DNA from: an uncultured bacterium
GTDB taxonomy: Bacteria; Myxococcota_A; Polyangia; Polyangiales; Houyiibacteriaceae
NCBI GenBank assembly: GCA_938024995.1
Contig: CALJDU010000040.1
Coordinates: 32,110 to 96,109 of the forward strand
Direction of reading: 5' to 3'
DNA: 64,000 nucleotides
The notes below the pieces were generated by a model, which did not search any database, had not been told where the DNA came from, and worked only from the letters and a program-made list of their open reading frames with translations. Every line of letters begins with the position of its first letter. Within the stretch, counting starts at the first letter, position 1. Below are positions 16,147 to 23,599 of this stretch, in pieces. A program made the position numbers and the translations under genes.

Positions 16147-16893
16147 CTACGCGACCTCCCCAAGCTCACGGGAGAGCGCCTTCGCCTGCTCGAGCGCAGC
16201 GAGCGCATATTCGTACTGGCCGATGTCCTCGCGGCGATGCGCGTCCGTGCTCAGCAAGACCGGCACGCCCATCTGCGCGAAGAGCGCGATGGTTCGCGGA
16301 GAAGGACAGCGCCAGCGCTCGTCGATCTCGATCATCGAGCCGGTCTCCTTCGCGACGGCGGCGAGCTCATCGATCCACTCTCGGGGCACGTCATCTTCTG
16401 AGATCCGCGCTTTCGGGAGCACCGAGAAGAGATGCGCGACCACGACGTCAGGGTAGCGGCGCATCGAACCGATGGTGGCGTCGACGCACGCGCGGATGAC
16501 CTCGCGCTTCGTCAGAACGCCGTGATGAATCGCCTCGCGGACATCGCGCGGCCTCTGACAACTCTCGCCGAGCGGAACCTGATGGTCCGCTGCGTAGATT
16601 CGATCGACGCCGCAGAGGTCATCCGGGATGTCGAGCGTTCCAGACTGGTCGAGAAACTTCGCCTCGACGCCGACGAGCACCTTGAGGTCGACCTGCTCTG
16701 CAGCCTTTCGGACGTGCGGAACGAACGCGCTCAGCCAGTCGGTGTCTCGCCGGACGTGGTCCACGCACGTGAAGCGTGAGAGGCCAACCTCGGCCGCGCG
16801 CGAGAGGTTCTCGGCGACGGAGTTCTTCCCATCAGAGAAGGTGGAGTGAACATGCATGTCTTCAAGCACGGTCGAGAGTTGAGCAACGGACAT
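16147..16893 (-). CDS. PHP-domain phosphoesterase
   Basis: 248 residues of a PHP domain: metal ligands in DMHVHSTFSDG (HxH, residues about 12-22), the FTCVDH segment, VGVEAKF, VVAHL and the C-terminal LLSTDAHRRED (DxH). The fold includes histidinol-phosphatases and PHP-type protein-tyrosine phosphatases such as CpsB/YwqE that control capsule synthesis. It is the first gene of the polysaccharide operon and its stop abuts the next ATG. A regulatory phosphatase for the polysaccharide machinery is plausible, but a small-molecule phosphatase cannot be excluded. Confidence 0.8.
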   Translation of the reverse strand: MSVAQLSTVLEDMHVHSTFSDGKNSVAENLSRAAEVGLSRFTCVDHVRRDTDWLSAFVPHVRKAAEQVDLKVLVGVEAKFLDQSGTLDIPDDLCGVDRIYAADHQVPLGESCQRPRDVREAIHHGVLTKREVIRACVDATIGSMRRYPDVVVAHLFSVLPKARISEDDVPREWIDELAAVAKETGSMIEIDERWRCPSPRTIALFAQMGVPVLLSTDAHRREDIGQYEYALAALEQAKALSRELGEVA

Positions 16894-17170
16894 GCCAACT
16901 CAGAACCCGCGGGTCTCGCGAACGTCCGCTGTTCGTCAGCGTTCATGTGTCCCTTTGCGGGACGCGTCGTACCGGAAAGGAACACTCTGGCGAACTGTCG
17001 GAACGCAACCACAACGCACGTTGTCCGGAAGACCGTCGCGGGCAACGAAGAGTCGCCGAACAGAACGAGCGCTTCCTCAGTGTTCCGTGACCCGGACGGC
17101 GACGGCGACGGGTTCACGCCCAAAGGTTAAGCGAGCGAGGCACAGCGTGTGCAGTTGAACACCGCGAACC

Positions 17171-19714
17171 ATGATGAACTCGAACCCTGCGCCTCACTCT
17201 TCGCCTCCCCCAGATGACCCTGAAGGCGCTGCTCCACCCAAGGCGAGAACCATGACCCAGGAACCAGGCGACCGGATGAGCTACGCGACCCTGCTTCAGG
17301 AGCTGGAACACGAACGCGCAGAGCGCCGACGCTTGGCGGCGGACGCGGCGGAACAACGTCGCGGTCTCGAAGAGCGATTGCGGGAACGAACCAAAGAGCT
17401 GGTCAAGACCAACAAGGATCTGCTCCGGCTCGCCGAGACCCTTCAAGCGCGGGTCGACGCCCGTACCGCGGAGCTGGAGAAGGCGCGGGACGAAGCGGTT
17501 CAAGGCGACGAGACCAAGGCCGCCTTCCTCGCGATGATGAGCCACGAGATCCGTACGCCGCTCCACGCCATCATGGGGATGACCGAGCTGGTCCTCGAGA
17601 CGGACCTCACCGGAGAACAACGGACGCTTCTGCAGCGCGTCATCGTCAACTCCGAGACGCTGCTGCACATTCTCGACGAGACGCTCGACCTCTCGCGAAT
17701 CCAGTCAGGCAACATTGAGCTGGTGACCGCGCCGCTCTCCCTTCGAGAGGTCATCGAAGACGCGGCCGAGTTTCTTTGCATTCGCGCCGAAGAACGAAAG
17801 CTCGAGCTCGTCGTCGACATCGCGCCTGACGTCCCCGCGCAGCTCCAAGGCGACTCTCAGCGGATCCGTCAGATCCTGATCAACCTCATCAACAACGCGA
17901 TCAAGTTCACCGACGATGGCGAGGTCCGCGTGGAAGCGATCGTCGCGCCGGAGCAAGAGCGCACCTTCGTTCGGATCCGCGTGACCGACAGCGGGATCGG
18001 GATCGCGCCCGAAGAGCTCGATCGGATCTTCGAGCGCTTCGTCCGCGTCGAGTCGGACTCCCAGCGCCGCGGTACGGGGCTTGGCCTCGCGATCGCGCGG
18101 AGCTTCGCCGAGATGATGGGTGGCGACATCACGGTCACGAGCGAGCTCGGCGTCGGCAGCACGTTCGAGGTCACCCTCGATCTCCTGAACGGCGAAGAAC
18201 CAGAGGAAGCGCACGCGGAGCGACCGCTCGCCGACATGCGAATCGAACTGGTCACGAAGAACGATGCGGTCCGGGCCGCCGTCGCGAGGTTGCTCGACAG
18301 CGCCGGAGCGCTCGTCACCCCGTTCAAGACGCTGGAGTCCATTGGAGACGCGAAGGCGGCCGGCGCGCGACGACCGGACGTCCGCGTGATCGACGAAGGG
18401 CTCCTGACGGACGACCAAGACTTGTCAGGCGACCGCTTGGTGCTGCTCACCTCGCTCACCTCGCTGACCACCCACTCCGAGACCACGCATCGACTCGTCG
18501 CGCGTCCGGTTCGACGCGAACCGCTCATCACCGCCGTCCTTCGCGCTTCCGATCCGCACCGCTCAAGGAGCGTCCGCGCGTCGCGGCTGCCGGAGGTCGA
18601 TGATGGTCGGGATCGGGTGCTGCTCGTCGAGGACGATCGGGACGTCGCGCAGCTCATGATCCGGCTGCTCGAGCGCGAGGGATGCATCGTCGATCACGCA
18701 GGCGAAGGGCGCACCGCGCTCGAGCGGCTGCTCCGCAGGAGCTACGGATTGATCCTCAGCGATGTGCACATGCCGGTCATCGGCGGCGTCGAGCTGGTGA
18801 AGCGGCTCCGCGCGATAGAGGTCGAGCGAGACATGCCGAAGAACACCGTCGTCGCGGTGACCGCGTACACCATCGGGAGCGCGACCGAGGAGTACCTCGC
18901 CGCCGGCTTCGACGAGGTCGTGAGCAAGCCCGTCCGCGCCGAGACGTTACGCCAGCTCCTCGATCGTCACCTGGAGCGCCGCACGACGGTCGCGGTCGTG
19001 GATGACTCTCCCGACGCGCGTCGCCTGATGGATCGCATGCTCTCGCGCGCCGGGTACCGCGTGCTCCTGTTCGAGAGCGGCGAGGACGCGATCACCGGCC
19101 TGGCCGACGAGCGCGCTGCGCTCGTGTTGCTCGACATGGACATGCCCGGGATCGACGGTCTCACCACGGCGGTTCGGCTGCGCGAGCATCACCCGACGAT
19201 TCGCATGCTGGCGTTGACCGGCCGGAGCGGGCCGACGTTTGAGCAGCAGGTCGCGCGCGCCGGGTTCAACGGCCACCTCTTGAAGCCCACCCCGCGGGTC
19301 AAGCTCCTCGACGCGATCGAGGAGACGCTCGACGCTCCGAGCGAGCCGCCCCCGGCCGCGCACACCAGCTCGCTACGCGGCGAGCCTGTATCCGTCGACT
19401 CGGACATTGAAGACCTCGTCCCCGACTTCTTCCGGAACCGCTGGGTCGCGCATCGCGAGATGCTGGAAGCGATGGAGCGAGGAGACGTCGAGGTCGTGCG
19501 CCGTCACGCTCACCGCATGCGCGGCGTCGGCGGCGCCTATGGCTTCAACGAGCTGACTGAGCTCGGCGCGACAATGGAGGAGCACGCGATCGCGGGGCGA
19601 CTCCAAGAGCTTGCCGAGGTCCTAAAGGAGGTCGAGCTCCACCTCGAGCGGATGTCGGTTCGCCTTCACAACGGTGACGTCATTCGCGCCTGCCTGTACC
19701 GGGGACCGCGATGA
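17171..19714 (+). CDS. Hybrid histidine kinase with two receivers, a degenerate receiver and HPt
   Basis: 847 residues, no membrane segment, so probably cytoplasmic. An N-terminal coiled coil (about 40-115) leads into HisKA with the phospho-His125 (MSHEIRTPLHAIMG) and a HATPase domain (N box NLINNAIKF, DSGIGI, GTGLGL). A receiver-like segment (about 355-455) lacks the acidic pocket (VIDE replaces the phospho-Asp motif) and looks degenerate. Two complete receivers follow (LSDVHMP and LLDMDMP), then an HPt domain with RRHAHRMRGVGGAYGF. This is an intramolecular His-Asp-His relay. A coiled coil takes the place of a sensor. The next gene encodes a receiver-deacetylase fusion that is its likely output. 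Confidence 0.92.
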   Translation: MMNSNPAPHSSPPPDDPEGAAPPKARTMTQEPGDRMSYATLLQELEHERAERRRLAADAAEQRRGLEERLRERTKELVKTNKDLLRLAETLQARVDARTAELEKARDEAVQGDETKAAFLAMMSHEIRTPLHAIMGMTELVLETDLTGEQRTLLQRVIVNSETLLHILDETLDLSRIQSGNIELVTAPLSLREVIEDAAEFLCIRAEERKLELVVDIAPDVPAQLQGDSQRIRQILINLINNAIKFTDDGEVRVEAIVAPEQERTFVRIRVTDSGIGIAPEELDRIFERFVRVESDSQRRGTGLGLAIARSFAEMMGGDITVTSELGVGSTFEVTLDLLNGEEPEEAHAERPLADMRIELVTKNDAVRAAVARLLDSAGALVTPFKTLESIGDAKAAGARRPDVRVIDEGLLTDDQDLSGDRLVLLTSLTSLTTHSETTHRLVARPVRREPLITAVLRASDPHRSRSVRASRLPEVDDGRDRVLLVEDDRDVAQLMIRLLEREGCIVDHAGEGRTALERLLRRSYGLILSDVHMPVIGGVELVKRLRAIEVERDMPKNTVVAVTAYTIGSATEEYLAAGFDEVVSKPVRAETLRQLLDRHLERRTTVAVVDDSPDARRLMDRMLSRAGYRVLLFESGEDAITGLADERAALVLLDMDMPGIDGLTTAVRLREHHPTIRMLALTGRSGPTFEQQVARAGFNGHLLKPTPRVKLLDAIEETLDAPSEPPPAAHTSSLRGEPVSVDSDIEDLVPDFFRNRWVAHREMLEAMERGDVEVVRRHAHRMRGVGGAYGFNELTELGATMEEHAIAGRLQELAEVLKEVELHLERMSVRLHNGDVIRACLYRGPR

Positions 19715-19851
19715 CCCGCCCCGGTGTATCGATGTGGAACAAAGTGTTTCGGGATGAGCTGGGGACGGTCGCGAGCGACAACGAGATCGTTGCAAAACAC
19801 CCGAGAGACACCGCGCCGCGGTGTGGCACGCAACGTGAAGTAGTTGAGGGT

Positions 19852-20892
19852 ATGCAACCCGCCAAAGCACACTCCGCAGCCGCCCAACTTCCCGAAGTAC
19901 CGATTCCGGTTTTGTTGATCGAGGATGACCCTGACATCGGCGCGCTGCTGCGGCGCTGGCTCGACAAGTCGGGCTTCTTGGTGACGCTCGCCGATGACGT
20001 TCCGCGCGCGATGGAGCTCGTACGAGACGGTGACTTCGCGATGGTGATCACCGACGTCGAGCTCCCGAGCGGGAGCGGTCTCAACGTCGCGCACGTGAGC
20101 AAGAAGGTCGCGCCGAAGCGCCCGGTATTGCTCATCACCGCGGACAACGATCCCGACCTCCCGATCCTCGCGCTCCGCCACAAGGTGGACGACTTTCTCC
20201 GCAAGCCGCTCGACCGTGTCCGCGTCGTGCAGACCCTGCTGGAGATGCAGCGCAACATCGAGGTCCCCGAGCCTCCTTCCAGTCCGCGCTTGGTCGCGCG
20301 CAAGACGGTCGTCGCGATCGGCGCGCACCCGGACGACGTCGAGATCGGGGTCGGCGGCATCCTCGCCGAGCACGCCGCCCAAGGCGATGAGATCATCTTG
20401 GTCGCGATGTCGCCCGGTGCGCAGGGAGGGCACGCGACGGTGCGCGCCCTCGAAGCGGAGGCCGCCGCGGAGCGCTTGGGCGCAGAGCTAATTGTCGGCG
20501 ACTGTTCGGACACCGACTTTGTGGAGTCAGAAGCGATTCGCTTCTTGGAAGGCGTCATCAAAGAGCACGCGCCCGATATCGTCTACACCCACACCAAGAA
20601 CGACACGCATCAGGACCACCGCTGTGTGCACTCCGCCACGATGGTCGCGGCGCGCGGCGTCGCTGAGGTCTTCGCGTATCAGAGCCCGTCGACCACGACC
20701 GACTTCAAGCCCACGCGCTTCGTGGACATCAGCGAGCGGATGTCTGAGAAGCTCACGCTCCTCGCGGCGTACGGTTCTCAAGACCATCGCCCTTACATGC
20801 AGAAGCAAGCCGTGGAAGCGGCGGCGCAGTACTGGGGACGCTTCGCCGACTACACCAGCGTGGAGCCGCTCGAGGTGATGCGGAGCCGCTAG
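19852..20892 (+). CDS. Response receiver fused to PIG-L/LmbE-type deacetylase
   Basis: 346 residues. Residues about 17-135 are a receiver domain (IEDDPDIG acidic pocket, phospho-Asp68 in VITDVELPS, Lys in FLRKPLD). Residues about 150-346 are a PIG-L/LmbE zinc deacetylase with AIGAHPDDVEIGVGG (AHPDD at 158-162) and the distal HQDHRCVH zinc ligand. That family removes acetyl groups from N-acetylglucosaminyl conjugates (MshB, BshB, PIG-L). The fusion implies phosphorylation-controlled deacetylation. ATG 19852 precedes the folded part. An ATG at 19711 overlaps the kinase stop (ATGA) and would add 47 residues of no recognisable character; either may be used. Confidence 0.85.
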   Translation: MQPAKAHSAAAQLPEVPIPVLLIEDDPDIGALLRRWLDKSGFLVTLADDVPRAMELVRDGDFAMVITDVELPSGSGLNVAHVSKKVAPKRPVLLITADNDPDLPILALRHKVDDFLRKPLDRVRVVQTLLEMQRNIEVPEPPSSPRLVARKTVVAIGAHPDDVEIGVGGILAEHAAQGDEIILVAMSPGAQGGHATVRALEAEAAAERLGAELIVGDCSDTDFVESEAIRFLEGVIKEHAPDIVYTHTKNDTHQDHRCVHSATMVAARGVAEVFAYQSPSTTTDFKPTRFVDISERMSEKLTLLAAYGSQDHRPYMQKQAVEAAAQYWGRFADYTSVEPLEVMRSR

Positions 20893-20909
20893 CGAGCTGC
20901 CGCTGCGCG

Positions 20910-21626
20910 TTACGGCTGGCCGCGCTGATAGAGCGCTCCGCTCTCAAACGTTCCGGTCTCGTCCGAAAGCGCCAGGGTGACCAACGCGCGCGCGAGACGC
21001 GGACCCGAGGTGGAGCGATAGCGGTCACGAAGCTTGCTTCCGCCGAGCGCTCCGATCCCGGACAGCAAGACGTCCGCCGCTCGGGCCCCGATCTCTTCCC
21101 CGACACGACGCTCGTCCCGGCCACCGGTGATGAACGATGGACGCGCGATGACGAACGGAAGTACGCCGCGCTCGAGGACCGCCTCCATCTTGGCGCGCGC
21201 CTTGAGGTACGGGTTCGAGGTCTTCGCGCTCACGCCCATGGACGAGAGGTACACGAAGCGGGGACTCGTCTTGCACGACGCGGCCGCGTCATACAGCCGC
21301 TTGGAGAGCCCGAAGTCGATCGTCTCGTAGTTCTCCTCGCGACCCTCCTTCGCCGCGGCGCGAGCGCGCTTCTTCGTCGTCCCGAGCAGAGAGAACACGA
21401 TTGTCGGCTGCGCCGCCGTGAGCGCCTCGGTGATCGCGGATACCTCCCAGCCCGACCGGTGAACCTTCGCCCCGGCCGCGATGAACTCCGGCTCAAGACG
21501 AGCGCCCGCGGAGGACCCTGACCGCACGTGAGCCGTCACCTGAACTCCGCGCTGGGCGAGCTGGGTCACCACGTGTCGGCCGGTCAGTCCTGTCGCGCCC
21601 GCGACGAAGGCGTGAGCGTTGTTCAC
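20910..21626 (-). CDS. NAD(P)-binding Rossmann protein (atypical SDR)
   Basis: 238 residues with an N-terminal GATGLTGRHVVTQLAQRG nucleotide-binding motif and a pattern like HTATIP2/NAD(P)H-binding atypical SDRs (FVYLSSMGVSAKTSNPYLKARAKME, where Tyr and Lys sit in the active-site spacing; then VIARPSFITG). Such proteins act as oxidoreductases or redox sensors; the substrate is unknown. The GTG at 21626 overlaps the accC stop as GTGA, so it is translationally coupled downstream of biotin carboxylase. Confidence 0.78.
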   Translation of the reverse strand: MNNAHAFVAGATGLTGRHVVTQLAQRGVQVTAHVRSGSSAGARLEPEFIAAGAKVHRSGWEVSAITEALTAAQPTIVFSLLGTTKKRARAAAKEGREENYETIDFGLSKRLYDAAASCKTSPRFVYLSSMGVSAKTSNPYLKARAKMEAVLERGVLPFVIARPSFITGGRDERRVGEEIGARAADVLLSGIGALGGSKLRDRYRSTSGPRLARALVTLALSDETGTFESGALYQRGQP

Positions 21627-23137
21627 TTCGCGAGGCGCCACGCGCTCGGTTGGACACCGGACGAGTGGGCCGCGGGACGGGTCGGGGCTTGGCCCGCGAT
21701 CGCGGCGTCTTCTTGTGCCCGCGCGACCGCCGCGCCGACCGCCAGCGGGAGCTCGTCGGCGCCGAGCGGCGCTGGCGTGAGCAAGGCGTCGCGATGCGCG
21801 TCGATGAACCCGGTGTCGTAGTCGCCGCGCGCAAAGGACTCGTGGTTCATCAAGCGCTGATGAAACGGGAGGCTCGTCGCGATGCCGGTGACCACGTACT
21901 CGTAGAGCGCGCGCTTCATCCGCGCGATGGCCTGTTCGCGATCGCGCGCGTGCACACAGAGCTTGCTGACGAGCGGATCGTAGTAACGCGTGATCTCCGC
22001 GCCTTCATACGCGCCGGAGTCATCACGCACGCCCGGACCATGCGGCTGCCGCAGGACGTCGATACGCCCCGGGCTCGGCATGAAGCCCGCGTCCGGGTCC
22101 TCGGCGTAGATGCGGCACTCGATCGCGTGACCCTGACGCGTCACCGATTCTTGTCCGTAGCCGAGCGGCTCTCCCGCCGCGACGCGGATCTGTTCACGCA
22201 CCAGGTCGATGCCGGTGATCAGCTCCGTGATCGGGTGCTCGACCTGAAGGCGCGTATTCATCTCGAGGAAGTAGAAGCCGCCGTCCTCACCGACCAAGAA
22301 CTCGACCGTGCCAGCGCCTTCGTAGTTGACCGCCTTGGCCGCGCGGACCGCGACTTCCCCCATCTTCGCGACGAGCTCCTCTGTGACCTGAGGCGCCGGC
22401 GAGGGCGTTTCTTCGACGACCTTCTGATGACGCCGCTGGATCGAGCAGTCGCGCTCAAAAAGGTGAACCGTGTTGCCTTGGCGATCCGCGAGCACCTGGA
22501 TCTCGATGTGACGCGGCGCGAGGATCGCCTTCTCGATGTAGACCGTGTCATCGCCGAACGCGTTCCGCGCTTCGCTCTGTGCACGCGCGAGGGCGTCCGC
22601 GAGATCGGCCGGCTCGTGAACGAGACGCATCCCTTTTCCGCCGCCGCCAGCCGACGCCTTGAGCATGACCGGGTAACCCAGATCGTCCGCGGCGCTCGAG
22701 AGCGCGGCGACGTCCCCCGCATCGGCTCCAGGGACGACCGGAACGCCTGCCGCGACCATCATCGCGCGGGCCTCGGTCTTGCTGCCCATCGCGACAATCG
22801 CTTCCGGGCTCGGCCCGATGAACGTGATCCCGTTCTCTTTGCACGCGCGCGCGAAGTTCGCGTTCTCCGAGAGGAACCCGTAGCCCGGGTGCACCGCATC
22901 GGCGCCGCTTTGACGACAGACATCCAAGATGCGGTCGACCACGAGATAACTTTGGCTGCTCTCCGCCGGACCAATCGCGTACGCCTCGTCGGCCATGCGA
23001 ACGTGAAGCGCGGTGGCGTCGGCTTCGCTGTAGACCGCGACCGAGGTGATGCCCATTTCGCGGAGCGTGCGAATGACACGGACCGCGATCTCACCACGGT
23101 TCGCGATGAGGACCTTCTTGAAGAGCGGCTGATTCAT
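21623..23137 (-). CDS. accC: Biotin carboxylase (acyl-CoA carboxylase subunit)
   Basis: 504 residues with the full biotin carboxylase plan: N-terminal KKVLIANRGEIAVRVIRT, ATP-grasp loop KASAGGGGKGMRLV, HIEIQVLAD, CSIQRRHQKVVEE, and FLEMNTRLQVEHPITE with catalytic residues. It carboxylates biotin on a separate carrier protein; the C-terminus lacks a biotinyl (M-K-M) domain and no accB or carboxyltransferase gene is nearby. ATG 23137 is chosen because it lies just before the conserved core. It is likely a subunit of an acetyl- or propionyl-CoA carboxylase; which one cannot be told. Confidence 0.9.
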   Translation of the reverse strand: MNQPLFKKVLIANRGEIAVRVIRTLREMGITSVAVYSEADATALHVRMADEAYAIGPAESSQSYLVVDRILDVCRQSGADAVHPGYGFLSENANFARACKENGITFIGPSPEAIVAMGSKTEARAMMVAAGVPVVPGADAGDVAALSSAADDLGYPVMLKASAGGGGKGMRLVHEPADLADALARAQSEARNAFGDDTVYIEKAILAPRHIEIQVLADRQGNTVHLFERDCSIQRRHQKVVEETPSPAPQVTEELVAKMGEVAVRAAKAVNYEGAGTVEFLVGEDGGFYFLEMNTRLQVEHPITELITGIDLVREQIRVAAGEPLGYGQESVTRQGHAIECRIYAEDPDAGFMPSPGRIDVLRQPHGPGVRDDSGAYEGAEITRYYDPLVSKLCVHARDREQAIARMKRALYEYVVTGIATSLPFHQRLMNHESFARGDYDTGFIDAHRDALLTPAPLGADELPLAVGAAVARAQEDAAIAGQAPTRPAAHSSGVQPSAWRLAK

Positions 23138-23218
23138 GGGCGGGAGACTGCCAGAGATTTGTTCGACGCAGGAGCCTCCAACAAAGACCGAATTGGATGC
23201 TCGCCCGTCGCGAACGAC

Positions 23219-23488
23219 ATGACTCACGATCTCCTTCGCGTGTGCGCGTTCGCACTCCTCATGTCCCCTTTCACAGTGAGCGCACAAGAACACACAAGTG
23301 CGCAACGCTCAGCGCCCTCCGCTGAGGCCACCGAGCACACATTTGACGACGCCGACGATGTGCTTGGAGACACCGTCAGCTCGTGGGATGACCGAATTCG
23401 TGCGCGAATTCGGCTTGGACGGCGCAGCTTGATCGAACCGCGCACCGCGTTCGTGGTCGAGATGCTGAAGTCGGTCGAAGACATGTAG
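23219..23488 (+). CDS. Small secreted protein of unknown function
   Basis: 89 residues. A signal peptide (MTHDLLRVCAFALLMSPFTVSA, written as residues 1-22, cleavage after VSA) is followed by an acidic linker and a conserved-looking C-terminal segment (DRIRARIRLGRRSLIEPRTA then VEMLKSVEDM). It resembles small periplasmic myxobacterial proteins that share an RxSLIxxR...EMLKS ending, from memory of that pattern. It is divergent from accC and has its own promoter region. The function is unknown. Confidence 0.55.
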   Translation: MTHDLLRVCAFALLMSPFTVSAQEHTSAQRSAPSAEATEHTFDDADDVLGDTVSSWDDRIRARIRLGRRSLIEPRTAFVVEMLKSVEDM

Positions 23489-23543
23489 AAGCCTGCGCCG
23501 GCACGGTCGAAAAACACTTCCCAGCGAGATCCCGATGGGGCGC

Positions 23544-23549
23544 TATGCT
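23544..23549 (+). promoter_or_regulatory. Possible -10 for the amidohydrolase lipoprotein
   Basis: TATGCT preceded by GGGGCGC. The start point would be about 23556, giving a leader of about 44 nt before ATG 23600. No clear -35. Confidence 0.3.
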
Positions 23550-23599
23550 CCATGCGGGTCATCGCTCGACGGACGAGAGGTGACACAGGAGCTCTTGTC

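Noticed and set aside
16894..17170. Sigma-54 (-24/-12) promoter for the polysaccharide operon
   Set aside because: No GG-N10-GC pair with convincing flanks on either strand; only a GTCCC-N5-GGGAC inverted repeat was seen.
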